Assembly: GCA_964446285.1 (NCBI GenBank)
Contig: CAYUNT010000062.1
Span: forward strand, 1-21,628
Source of the DNA: CAYUNT01 sp964446285
Lineage (GTDB): Bacteria > Sumerlaeota > Sumerlaeia > SLMS01 > CAYUNT01
Reading direction: 5' to 3'
DNA: 21,628 nucleotides
In this document: positions 1 to 7,714 of the stretch, piece by piece
Layout of the letters: each line of letters starts with the position of its first letter
How positions within the stretch are numbered: the first letter of the stretch is position 1
The notes under the pieces: model-generated
The model's input: only the letters and a program-made list of their open reading frames with translations
The model's database searches: none
What the model was told of the DNA's origin: nothing
Translations under genes and position numbers: made by a program

Positions 1-124
1 CTCGCGAAAACCGTGACAGGCGATTGGGAACAGAATCAAAGGAAAATGGTATAAGACGAAAGGAACGAAATAAGGAGATGGATTTCTTTCTTTTTTCACC
101 GTTTTCGCGCCTTGAGTGGTAAAC

Positions 125-2356
125 TCAATACTCCACGTCGCGGCGGGGGCGTTTGAGTTCGTGGCGGACGATGGCGCAGTGCGCGGCGCCCAGGGCGAGG
201 CTGCGTGCGTCGGGTTGCGCGCCGCCAACGGAGATTTCCACCCATCCCGGCTCGGTGAAGCTGCGGCCGTCGTCGGCGAACAACGCCAGATGCCGCGGCG
301 TGAGCGTGAATTGCACCAGGCGCGTTTCGCCCGGGCGAAGATGGATGCGTTCCACCCCGCGCAAATCGCGAATCGGCGCGCGCACGCTCGGCTCGATGTG
401 GCGCAGGTAGAGTTGCACGACCTCGTCGCTGGCGCGCGCCCCCGTGTTCGCCACCTTGGCGCGAATCTCCAGGCCACCGTCCGCCCCTTCGCGCACCGCC
501 GCTTCCGAATACGCAAACTGCGTGTAGCTCAAACCGAATCCGAACGGATACAGCGGCTCGCCCTCGAAGAAACGGTAGGTGCGCCCGGTCATGTCGTAAT
601 TCTCGAAGGGCGGCAACTGCTCGACGCCCGTTGGGAACGTTACCGGCAGGCGCCCCGCCGGGCTGGCGTCGCCAAAGAGCACATCGGCCAGCGCCGTGCC
701 CGCCTCCTCGCCGCCATACCAGGTTTCAAGGATGGCCGGAACGTGTTCCTGGGCGAAATTCACCGCGAGCGCGCCAGCGTTGATGAGCACGAGCACGACG
801 GGTTTCCCTGTCGCGAGCAGGACTTTCAGGAGCGCCTCCTGCTGTCCGACCAGATTCAGATGCACGCGGTCGCCCTTCGCGTCGCTATGGATGGCGTCGC
901 CTTCCTCGCCCTCGAATTCGGGGCTGATGCCCATGCAGGCGATCACGACATCGGCGCGTTCGGCCATGGCGGCGGCTTCGGCAAACCCGCGCCGCGGCGT
1001 TCCCTGGCATTCGTATTTCGGATCGACGAGGCCGCATCCATCCGTGAAAAGCACGCGCGTGGCCGGGCCGAGTTTTGCGCGGATGGCTTCGAGCGGCGTG
1101 ACGATGTGCGACGGCATTCCGCAGTAATTCCCAAGCAACATGCCGGGCGAATCCGCATTGGGGCCGATCACGGCCACCGTGCGCAGATTCTTTGGCAACG
1201 GCAGCAATCCGCCTTTGTTTTTCAGCAGGACGATCGACTGGCGGGCGGCTTCGGCGGCCAGCGCGCGGTGTTCGGGGCGGTCATTTGCGTCGTAGGGAAT
1301 GTTCGCCCAGGGCACGCGTTCTGGCGGATCGAACATCCCGAGCCGGATGCGGGCTTCCATCAGGCGCGAAAGCGCGAGATCGATGTCCGCTTCCGTGAGC
1401 AAATCGCGCCCAAGCGCCTCGGCGATTGCCAGAAACGCGCATCCGCATTCGAGATCGCAGCCGTTTTTCAGAGCCAGCGCCGCCGCTTCCGCCGCGCTTG
1501 AGACCAATTTGTGGTGCTTGTAAATGTCTTCCACCGCGCCGCAATCCGAGACGACATAACCGCGAAATCCCCATTCCTCGCGCAGGATTCGCTGCAAGAG
1601 CGACGGGCTGGCGCTGCACGCCTCGCCGTTCGTGCGGTTGTAGGCGCTCATCACCGACCACGCGCCGCCCTCGCGCACGCAATCGGCGAAATGAGGCAGA
1701 TACGTCTCGCGCAAATCCCGCGGCGACACGACGGCGTCGAAACTATGGCGCGCGGGTTCCGGACCGCTGTGCACGGCGAAATGTTTGGGCGTGGCAATGG
1801 TTTTCAGGTAGCGCGGATCATCGCCCTGCATCCCGCGCACGTAAGCGACGCCGAGCCGCCCGGCCAGAAACGGGCACTCGCCGAAGGTTTCCATCCCGCG
1901 TCCCCAGCGCGGATCGCGAAAGAGGTTGATGTTGGGCGACCAGAAGGTCAGGCCCTTGTAATAGTCCGTGTCGCCGCGCCTCGAAGCCTCGTGATATTTC
2001 GCGCGTCCTTCCGTGGAAATCACGTCCGCCACGCGCTGAACGAGCGGCGGATTAAACGTGGCGGCCATGCCGAGCGCGACCGGAAACGACGTGGCGATTC
2101 CCGCGCGAGCCACACCGTGCGACGCCTCGTTCCACCATGTGTAGGCCGGGATGCCCAGACGCTCGATGGCGGGCGCATTGTGTATTAGCTGCGAGATTTT
2201 TTCGGTGGTGTCAAGGCGCCGGACCAGATCGGCCGCGCGCGTTTCCGGCGTGAGGTCGGGGTTTTTCCATGCGGGCGAGTCCGCCGCACAGGAATGAGCA
2301 GAGAAATTGGCGGACGAATTGGCGCATTTGTCCCCAGGGGAATTGGTTTTATTCAT
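125..2356 (-). CDS. Glycoside hydrolase family 3 beta-glycosidase (beta-xylosidase/beta-glucosidase type)
   Basis: Predicted retaining exo-beta-glycosidase of 743 residues, releasing xylose or glucose from non-reducing ends of oligosaccharides. The N-terminal GH3 barrel covers about residues 38-340. It contains the stretch KHFAVHSGPE (191-200) and the nucleophile motif YVVSDCGAVED, with Asp271 as the expected catalytic nucleophile. The GH3 C-terminal domain covers about 370-590, with an acidic patch FEGEEGD near 481-487 where the acid/base would lie. A fibronectin-III-like domain (about 640-712) ends the protein. The SDCGAV signature and overall length resemble bacterial GH3 beta-xylosidases, but the substrate cannot be fixed from sequence. 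I chose the ATG at 2356 because AAGGA lies about 7 bases upstream; the frame stays open to 2500, but that extension is Arg-rich and unlike the family. No signal peptide is visible, so the enzyme is probably cytoplasmic. It stands alone, with no transporter or regulator beside it. Confidence 0.93.
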   Translation of the reverse strand: MNKTNSPGDKCANSSANFSAHSCAADSPAWKNPDLTPETRAADLVRRLDTTEKISQLIHNAPAIERLGIPAYTWWNEASHGVARAGIATSFPVALGMAATFNPPLVQRVADVISTEGRAKYHEASRRGDTDYYKGLTFWSPNINLFRDPRWGRGMETFGECPFLAGRLGVAYVRGMQGDDPRYLKTIATPKHFAVHSGPEPARHSFDAVVSPRDLRETYLPHFADCVREGGAWSVMSAYNRTNGEACSASPSLLQRILREEWGFRGYVVSDCGAVEDIYKHHKLVSSAAEAAALALKNGCDLECGCAFLAIAEALGRDLLTEADIDLALSRLMEARIRLGMFDPPERVPWANIPYDANDRPEHRALAAEAARQSIVLLKNKGGLLPLPKNLRTVAVIGPNADSPGMLLGNYCGMPSHIVTPLEAIRAKLGPATRVLFTDGCGLVDPKYECQGTPRRGFAEAAAMAERADVVIACMGISPEFEGEEGDAIHSDAKGDRVHLNLVGQQEALLKVLLATGKPVVLVLINAGALAVNFAQEHVPAILETWYGGEEAGTALADVLFGDASPAGRLPVTFPTGVEQLPPFENYDMTGRTYRFFEGEPLYPFGFGLSYTQFAYSEAAVREGADGGLEIRAKVANTGARASDEVVQLYLRHIEPSVRAPIRDLRGVERIHLRPGETRLVQFTLTPRHLALFADDGRSFTEPGWVEISVGGAQPDARSLALGAAHCAIVRHELKRPRRDVEY

Positions 2357-2625
2357 ACATGATTCCTTATGTAATGAGCAACGTATTGAAATTGCTCCGG
2401 AAAAATATATCTGCGTGAATGTGCGCTTTACCCGTCCCGGAGCGAAGGGATTTCTCCCCCTCCTCGACGTGGCCATCCTAGAGGCTTTTCCCCCCGGCAC
2501 TCAACCGAATATGCCGCTTTCGCGAACGCCCGAAAATTCAATTCCGGCGCGAAAGAAGGAATTCCGAAGATAGAAGACAATGTGAAGGTATTCGAAATAA
2601 GCGGTGGAATAATAGATTGGTCAAA

Positions 2626-3351
2626 TTATGGCTGCAGAATCTTGATATATGCAAAAATGGCACTGGCGACCAAGTTTGGAATTATTGCAAAAGCCGAAGT
2701 GATAGCAATGGCGCATATAGGATGCATTTTAATCCACTCGACTATACGAAAATAGAGCGCCTTTTTGATTCTCGGAAGTTCTTTATCTAGAGCTGGAAGA
2801 AACCCGGGATCTACTTGCTTAGCCAATATTTGACGCCTACAATCTTCGCAGAGCTTCGGCTTGTGCATGGAAAAGACGATGTCAGGTTTACTCGCATTCA
2901 TGTCAAACAGACAGCCTCGGACATCGTCATGAGTCCATGAACTGGCATCGTCTGGAACAGCCCCTCCATTCGCAGCACAAAGAACAGCAAGTGCATAGAT
3001 GTTTTTCAGGATATAGCTTTCAATGGTGAAATTCGAGAATGTAATAATTTCGGCCATCTCAAATAGAGACAATACGGCAATCTTGTCTCCGAGACGATGC
3101 ATGTAGTAATTGTTCTCCAAGGGAGGATTGATTAAGGCCAACGTTAAATCTGCATTATTATCCGCCCTTATAATGGATATGAGTTGTTCGTTTGTATAAT
3201 CCTATTGGGAACCCATCGCATTTGGAAGAAGCCCAATGGATGAGCCATGCTGGACATGAAAAATCTGGCTATTATATTTCACCAAGTATGCAATGTTGAC
3301 TGGATATTTCAGACTGCCTAACGAGACTATTGATATTCTTAATGGGTCCAT
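2626..3351 (-). pseudogene. Hypothetical C-terminally membrane-anchored protein, interrupted by an in-frame TAG
   Basis: Reading the minus strand from an ATG at 3351, with a GAGAGG-like site upstream, gives 49 codons (MDPLRISIVSLGSLKYPV...). A TAG follows at 3204-3202, and the same frame then continues without further stops to a TAA at 2626. The sequence on both sides reads as one protein of about 241 residues. The part after the stop (DYTNEQLISIIRADNNADLT...) flows directly into a 171-codon stretch whose own first ATG is at 3141. That part has an LCEDCRRQI cysteine pair and one hydrophobic segment near the C-terminus (PICAIAITSAFAIIPNLVAS), followed by a short tail. I do not recognise a named family. 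TAG ends three other genes here, so it is a genuine stop in this genome. The gene is visibly AT-richer than its neighbours, suggesting transfer. A sequencing error or two separate short products are alternatives. Confidence 0.6.
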
Positions 3352-3501
3352 TGACAAGCCCTCTCTCTTTACAGAGAAGGACATAAGGCGAGCCGTGGGA
3401 GTCAATAAGAGGTTTTTCATTCCGACAGCAGATCAGCAGAAAATTCAAGAATCCATGAAAGTGACAAACTCGTCGGTGGCGCCCTTTGTTAGTTTCATGA
3501 G

Positions 3502-3523
3502 TTCCCGCGCTGTAGGGCGGGAA
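3502..3523. repeat. Short GC-rich inverted repeat
   Basis: TTCCCGC at 3502-3508 is the exact reverse complement of GCGGGAA at 3517-3523, with an 8-base loop. There is no T-run on either side, so it is not a typical intrinsic terminator. It could be a REP-like element or an operator. Confidence 0.4.
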
Positions 3524-3673
3524 AACCCTCTTGCCATGCATTCCCGGCAGGGGATTATCATGCTTCGGTGGTGGGAGGCGTTGAGGTAGATGGCCAGATG
3601 AAATGTCAGATTGCCTGCTTGCCTATTGATCTTTGAGAATCGCCTTTGCAACGAAAACCCTGCTTTCGTCTCG

Positions 3674-3706
3674 CTGATCGGCGTAAAGCAGTTTTATGCA
3701 GATCAG
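3674..3706. repeat. Long imperfect hairpin upstream of the DUF433 gene
   Basis: CTGATC (3674-3679) pairs with GATCAG (3701-3706). Inside it, GCGTAAA (3681-3687) pairs with TTTATGC (3693-3699), including one G-T pair. A single G/A mismatch separates the two blocks, giving a 13-pair stem on a 5-base loop. No U-run follows on the plus strand. It lies 60 bases before the DUF433 start codon, so a role as operator or leader structure for that module is possible but unproven. Confidence 0.45.
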
Positions 3707-3765
3707 TAATTGCTTCTCTATGATTGCCGACTGGATCGCTTAATTGCGCCAAGGACGCACTACTG

Positions 3766-3990
3766 ATGAAATTCGAGCGAATCACAACCAATCCTCAAGT
3801 TTGCGCGGGCAAGCCCTGCATTCGGGGTTTGCGGTTTCCGGTGTCAAGATTGTTGGGTCTGCTTGCCTCCGGCGAGACGCCCGAGTCGATCCTGAAATCC
3901 TATCCGTATTTGGAGGCGGACGATATTCGGGAAGCGCTTGGGTATGCAGCCCTTTTGGCTGATGAGCAAGTTGTTGAATTTGCGTTATGA
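3766..3990 (+). CDS. DUF433-domain antitoxin-like protein
   Basis: A 74-residue protein that is nearly all DUF433: ITTNPQVCAGKPCIRGLRFPV near the N-terminus (residues 5-25), then a predicted helical part with LLASGETPESILKSYPYLEADDIREAL. DUF433 proteins are winged-helix-like and occur as presumed antitoxins next to PIN-like DUF5615 proteins, which is the arrangement here. I chose the ATG at 3766 because AAGGA lies 10 bases upstream (3751-3755) and homologues begin just before this motif; an ATG at 3724 would add 14 unrelated residues. The stop overlaps the next start codon as ATGA, indicating translational coupling. By analogy with type II modules it probably binds its partner and represses its own promoter; that is inference. 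Confidence 0.88.
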   Translation: MKFERITTNPQVCAGKPCIRGLRFPVSRLLGLLASGETPESILKSYPYLEADDIREALGYAALLADEQVVEFAL

Positions 3991-4361
3991 AATTCCTGCT
4001 GGACATGCCAGTTACCCCGGCGTTGCTGGGGGTTCTTCGAGGCCGGGGGCATGAGGGTATTCATGCCCATCAGATCGGGGCAGGCCAGGCTTCCGATGAG
4101 CAGCTATTGGAGATGGCCCGGCGGGAGCGCCGGGTGGTCATCACGGCGGACCTTGATTTTCCGCGTTTGCTTGCCCTCGCTTCCGCGGAGGGACCGGGGC
4201 TTGTTTTGTTTCGTGGCGGCAATTATTCCGATAGGGAAATGTGCGGGTTGCTGTGCCGCCTGCTGGATCAAGTCGATGAGAAGACCATGGAACGATCCGT
4301 TTGTGTGGTGGATTCGAGGCGCATCCGCGTTACGGCGCTGCCGATAAGCCCCAGGAATTAA
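3987..4361 (+). CDS. DUF5615 PIN-like toxin of a VapBC-like module
   Basis: A 124-residue protein of the DUF5615 (PIN-like, Mut7-C related) family. The N-terminal MKFLLDMPVTPALLGVLRGRGHE holds the first acidic position (Asp6). The central VVITADLDFPRLLA carries the conserved acidic TADLDF motif (about residues 51-56), followed by GPGLVLFRGGNYSD. These fit a PIN-type metal-dependent RNase fold, and the expected role is the RNA-cleaving toxin paired with the upstream DUF433 protein. The C-terminus ends with a typical ESRRIRV-like strand (VVDSRRIRVTALP). It overlaps the antitoxin gene by four bases (ATGA). Toxicity in this family is mostly inferred from genomic pairing rather than biochemistry. 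Confidence 0.87.
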   Translation: MKFLLDMPVTPALLGVLRGRGHEGIHAHQIGAGQASDEQLLEMARRERRVVITADLDFPRLLALASAEGPGLVLFRGGNYSDREMCGLLCRLLDQVDEKTMERSVCVVDSRRIRVTALPISPRN

Positions 4362-4416
4362 TACGGCAATACGCGGCTGTTCGAGAAGCCGGGAGAAGAT
4401 CGCTTCTGCTTGCTCA

Positions 4417-5496
4417 TCAAGGAGCCATGCGTTTTTGCATCAGGCAGTGATCGGCCAAAACGAGCGCGATCATTGCTTCGACGATCGGGACGGCGCGCGG
4501 GAGAACACAAGGATCATGACGTCCGCGCGGACGGATTTCACACGCCTCGCCGCGCGAATTCACAGTCGGCTGCGAGTGAAAAATTGTCGCAACCGGTTTG
4601 AACGCCGCCCGCAGCGTGATCGTCTCGCCGTTCGAAATACCGCCCTGGACGCCGCCGGAGCGGTTTGTGCGCGTGCGGATGCGTCCCTCGCGCGGCTCGA
4701 AAATGTCGTTGTGTTCGCTGCCGCGCAGCCGCGTCCCCGCAAATCCAGACCCCGACTCAAATCCCTTGCAAGCGGGCAGAGAAAGCATCGCCTTGGCCAG
4801 ATCGGCTTCGAGTTTGTCGAACACCGGCTCGCCCCATCCGGCCGGAACGCCGCGCGCCGCCGCCCCGATGATCCCGCCCACCGTATCGCCCGCCGCCTTG
4901 ATTTCCTCGATGCGCTCGATCATGCGGCGCGCCGCTTCGGCGTCCGGGCAGCGCACAATGTTCGCCTCGACGTCCTCGCGCCGGACGCGCTCCGGGTCCA
5001 CGCGCGCCTCGATGTCTTGCACCGACTCGACCCAGGCGACGATCTCCGCTCCACATTCGCGCGCGAGGAGTTTGCGCGCCACCGCCCCCGCCGCCACGCG
5101 CCCGATCGTCTCGCGCGCCGAGGCCCGCCCCCCGCCCATCCAGTTGCGGATTCCATATTTCGCTTCGTAAGTGTAATCCGCGTGCGACGGGCGGAAGCGA
5201 TCCTTGAAAGGCTCGTAGTCCGTCGAGCGCGCGTCCTGATTGCGCACCAGAATACAAATCGGTGTACCGATCGTGCGGCCCTCGAAAACACCCGAGACGA
5301 TTTCCGCCGTGTCCGGTTCCTTGCGGGCGGAGGTCAGGCGCGATTGGCCCGGACGGCGCCGGTCCAATTCGGCCTGGATTTCTTCGACGGCAATCTCCAA
5401 ACGCGGCGGGCATCCGTCCACGACCACGCCCACCGCGCCGCCGTGCGATTCGCCGAAAGTCGTGATGCGAAAAAGAGTTCCGAATGAGGAAGACAA
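4417..5496 (-). CDS. aroC: Chorismate synthase
   Basis: Converts 5-enolpyruvylshikimate-3-phosphate to chorismate, the last step of the shikimate pathway, using reduced FMN; cytoplasmic tetramer. The 359 residues match the usual length. The first signature (FGESHGGAVGVVVDGCPP) lies at residues 14-31. RPSHADYTYEAKYGIRNWMGGGRASARE, with the second signature, follows near 105-130, and the C-terminal RHDPCVLPRAVPIVEAM ends in LADHCLMQ. The start is a TTG at 5496: AAAGGA sits 10 bases upstream (5507-5512), no in-frame ATG lies nearby, and homologues start at this point (SSFGTLFRITTFGESHG). The gene follows the isopropylmalate/citramalate synthase after 75 bases with no visible terminator, so the two are probably co-transcribed. 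The weak TTG start may lower its translation. Confidence 0.97.
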   Translation of the reverse strand: MSSSFGTLFRITTFGESHGGAVGVVVDGCPPRLEIAVEEIQAELDRRRPGQSRLTSARKEPDTAEIVSGVFEGRTIGTPICILVRNQDARSTDYEPFKDRFRPSHADYTYEAKYGIRNWMGGGRASARETIGRVAAGAVARKLLARECGAEIVAWVESVQDIEARVDPERVRREDVEANIVRCPDAEAARRMIERIEEIKAAGDTVGGIIGAAARGVPAGWGEPVFDKLEADLAKAMLSLPACKGFESGSGFAGTRLRGSEHNDIFEPREGRIRTRTNRSGGVQGGISNGETITLRAAFKPVATIFHSQPTVNSRGEACEIRPRGRHDPCVLPRAVPIVEAMIALVLADHCLMQKRMAP

Positions 5497-5571
5497 GGAA
5501 TCCGGTTCCTTTGGGCAATGGTTCGCACGGAAATTCAGGCGGCCGCCCGAGAGCGAGGAGCCGGTCTGGCG

Positions 5572-7257
5572 CTACTTCTTTCCGCGCTTGGACGTTTTCT
5601 TTGCCGCGGGGCGCTTGGACGGCGGCTTGGGAGAAGAAGCCGGCTTGGCGTCCCCGATGTTCATCGCTTTATTTGTCAGGCAAAGGATATTCAGCAGCCG
5701 CTCGGTCGCGTTGATGGCCGCCATCACCTGGTCCGTGCTCACGCCGCGCGTTTTAAGGCCGTTTGACCAGCGGATTGTCGTTTCGACCAGCGCGTCGCTC
5801 TTGCCGCCTGGGGGGATATGCACCTCGTAATCTTCAAGCGTCGGAATAGCGAATGGCAGCCCGATGTGGAGGCTGCGCAGCGCGTTCATAAAGGCATCAT
5901 ATCCGCCATTGCCTGTCGCTTGCGCCTCGAAGGTTTTATCGAGATAGCGCACCACAATGTTCGCGATCGGCTTCACGTCTTTGCTTGTGACGATAACGCA
6001 ATTCTTAACCTCGAACGCGCGCTGTCCGGGCGTTTCCAGCACGTCTGAGATGATGAATGGCAGATCGTCCGATGTGACGCTTTTTTTCGCATCGCCGAGC
6101 GCCACCACGCGGTCGAGAACCGCCTTGTGCTGTTCGGGCGTGAGGGTCAGTTGCATCCGCTGCAAATTGAAATCGAGGTTGGCGCGCCCAGAAAGTTTCC
6201 CCAGTGCGTAAGTGCGGTCACGCCCAAACCGCTCGGGCGAAAGCGCGCTCACATACAGGCTGCCCTTTTTATCGCCATCGGCGTGGATGCCCGCCGTTTG
6301 CGTGAATACGTCCGCGCCGAGAATGGGTTTATTGGCGGCCAGGCGTTTGCCGCTGAAGGCGATCACAAGGCGGCTCGCGGCCATCAATTCGCCCTCGCGC
6401 ACCCGCGTGCGGAACTCCGTGTGGTCGTGAAGCGCGGGGATAAACTCCTCGAGAGGTGTGTTGCCCGCGCGTTCGCCGAGGCCATTCACCGTGCAGTGAA
6501 CGCCCACGCACCCGCCCCGCACCGCCGCCAGCGCGTTAGCGACCGCCACGCCGTAGTCATTGTGCCCGTGGAATTCGAACTGTTTTTTATGGCCGTAGCG
6601 CGCCACGAGCTCGCTGACGAATTTCTCCACCTGCCACGGCGCAAGAATCCCCAGCGTATCCGGCAGAAGAATGCGTTCGAACGGCATATCGACATACTGC
6701 CCGAGCATGAAATCAACAAAGCCGGGCGAGTGCAGCATCCCGTTCGACCAGTCTTCCATGTAGATATTCACCGTCACGCCCTTGGAAATCGCGTAATCAA
6801 GCGTGCGGCGGATGTCATCCAGATGCTGCTGCGGGGTTTTGCGCAACTGGCCTTCGCAATGCTTGAGCGAGCCTTTCGTGAGCAGATTGATGCGTTTGCA
6901 GCCCGCCGCGCGCATCCAATCTACCGATATGTTGCCGTCCACAAAAGAAAGCACCTCGACGCGGTCTTCAAATCCCTTGCTGGCGGCCCATTTCATGATC
7001 TGCCCGACGGCGTCTTGCTCGCCCTTGCTTACCTTGCACGACGCCACCTCGATGCGATCCACTCCGAGGCGCTGAAGGAGGTGCTGGGCCAGAATCAGTT
7101 TTTCACCCGGGGTAATCGACACACCGCTCGTTTGTTCGCCATCGCGCAGCGTTGTATCCATAATTGCGATGGTGTTCCCGCGCTTTTGGGAAGAGGGCTT
7201 TGCGCCCAGAGTGCCGCCTTGGGGGGCGTTTTTCGCGGATCGAGCGGATTTTGCCAC
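5572..7257 (-). CDS. leuA: 2-isopropylmalate / citramalate synthase family protein
   Basis: Condenses acetyl-CoA with a 2-oxo acid (2-oxoisovalerate for leucine, or pyruvate to give citramalate for isoleucine). The HMGL-like TIM barrel starts with MDTTLRDGEQTSGVS (residues 33-47), which holds the metal-binding Asp. HGHNDYG (230-236) supplies the metal-binding histidines and NGLGERAGN (258-266) follows. TQTAGIHADGD lies in the linker, and a LeuA dimerisation/allosteric domain covers about 395-535. The protein most resembles the LeuA2-type enzymes of Bacteroidetes; I cannot decide between leucine and citramalate activity. Residues 536-561 form a Lys/Pro/Ala-rich basic tail that is not part of the enzyme fold. 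Translation starts at GTG 7257 with AAAGGGG 7 bases upstream. It is first in a probable operon with aroC and divergent from leuS. Confidence 0.92.
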   Translation of the reverse strand: MAKSARSAKNAPQGGTLGAKPSSQKRGNTIAIMDTTLRDGEQTSGVSITPGEKLILAQHLLQRLGVDRIEVASCKVSKGEQDAVGQIMKWAASKGFEDRVEVLSFVDGNISVDWMRAAGCKRINLLTKGSLKHCEGQLRKTPQQHLDDIRRTLDYAISKGVTVNIYMEDWSNGMLHSPGFVDFMLGQYVDMPFERILLPDTLGILAPWQVEKFVSELVARYGHKKQFEFHGHNDYGVAVANALAAVRGGCVGVHCTVNGLGERAGNTPLEEFIPALHDHTEFRTRVREGELMAASRLVIAFSGKRLAANKPILGADVFTQTAGIHADGDKKGSLYVSALSPERFGRDRTYALGKLSGRANLDFNLQRMQLTLTPEQHKAVLDRVVALGDAKKSVTSDDLPFIISDVLETPGQRAFEVKNCVIVTSKDVKPIANIVVRYLDKTFEAQATGNGGYDAFMNALRSLHIGLPFAIPTLEDYEVHIPPGGKSDALVETTIRWSNGLKTRGVSTDQVMAAINATERLLNILCLTNKAMNIGDAKPASSPKPPSKRPAAKKTSKRGKK

Positions 7258-7714
7258 TGTAGGACCCCTTTCGGAATTGTCGGCATGACATCAATAAAAT
7301 GCCGGTTTGGCTTATGAAAATAACGAATTGCGTTCTAAAATTATCGACGCGCGCGCATTGAACGCCATGCCGCGCCGGAGTTTGCATATTCGCGCGCGCA
7401 GGCCCGGATTGTCAACTGCCAAGCCCTCTCGGGGCAAGATTTCACCGAGTTCCGCGCAGCAGGGCCTTCTTGCTCTGGCTCTGGAAATATCAGAGTTTGC
7501 CGTATTGCTCTCCAGTTTTATACAAGATGGCCCGCGCTCCCCGAAGAATGAATATGGCGGGCGGCCAGCGGATGGCGTCCTTATACTATTCCTTGATTTC
7601 CGGGGGCTGTGGGATGGAAAAGCGTTGCGCCCGCGCGGAAGTTCGCCAGCGCGAAACCGTTTGAGCCGCGCGCGTCTTTTTCCCAATCGTCAATTTCGCA
7701 GGTCGCTTACCCCC
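7258..7714. other. Divergent control region between the leuA-type gene and leuS
   Basis: This 457-base gap has no supported gene. The leuS frame stays open through it, but the translation is Arg/Ser-rich and lacks synthetase features. On the leuA side there is a ribosome site (CCCCTTT on plus, 7265-7271) and a small inverted repeat, CGGCAT (7281-7286) with ATGCCG (7299-7304). On the leuS side there is a plausible sigma70-like promoter, listed separately. I saw no T-box consensus (no GGGTGG...CGCG antiterminator element) and no leucine-rich leader peptide. Confidence 0.5.
7497..7524 (+). promoter_or_regulatory. Candidate sigma70-type promoter for leuS
   Basis: TTGCCG (7497-7502) and TATACA (7519-7524) are separated by 16 bases, close to -35/-10 consensus. 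It would give a leader of roughly 180 bases before the leuS start. A second good -10-like box, TATACT (7582-7587), lacks a -35 partner. This is pattern matching only. Confidence 0.3.

Larger units (their letters stand above)
3352..3765. other. Intergenic region with two hairpins
   Basis: These 414 bases lie between the divergent broken gene and the toxin-antitoxin-like pair. Short open frames exist on both strands but none has a convincing start, composition or family resemblance. Two inverted repeats stand out and are listed separately (3502-3523 and 3674-3706). Both promoters for the divergent units must lie here or within the neighbouring genes, but no clear -35/-10 pair was found. Confidence 0.5.

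Noticed and set aside
116..1501. Long plus-strand open frame of 461 codons opposite the GH3 gene
   Set aside because: It is antisense to a clear GH3 protein; its Arg/Ala/His-rich translation has no domain pattern and is the usual by-product of GC-rich codon use.
2394..2555. Inverted repeats GCTCCGG (2394/2437) and CTTTCGCG (2517/2548) as operators for GH3
   Set aside because: Spacings of 36 and 23 bases do not fit a typical dimer operator, and no regulator gene is nearby.
3202..3204. TAG as recoded sense codon (for example pyrrolysine or suppressor)
   Set aside because: TAG ends three normal genes in this window (5572, 10456 and 13352), and no recoding context is visible, so a real stop or error is simpler.
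3445..3651. Small minus-strand frame containing CRECMARGFSRPTARELMKLTKGATDEFVTFMDS
   Set aside because: It looks mildly protein-like, but there is no ribosome site, no recognised family, and it overlaps the 3502-3523 inverted repeat.
4362..4416. Small stem-loops (CGGCT/AGCCG and AGAAG/CTTCT) as a terminator between the toxin gene and aroC
   Set aside because: Stems are only five pairs and neither strand has a following T-run.
6127..7317. Plus-strand open frame of 396 codons opposite the isopropylmalate/citramalate synthase
   Set aside because: Antisense shadow of a conserved enzyme; no ribosome site and no recognisable motif. The same applies to the 350-codon frame opposite aroC (4435-5487) and the long minus-strand frames opposite leuS.
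7307..7714. N-terminal extension of leuS to an upstream ATG
   Set aside because: The extension is low in conserved features, Arg/Ser-rich and unlike any LeuRS N-terminus; the protein begins properly at 7715.
7258..7714. T-box riboswitch or leucine leader peptide before leuS or leuA
   Set aside because: No T-box sequence, no run of Leu codons after a start, and no terminator/antiterminator pair were found.
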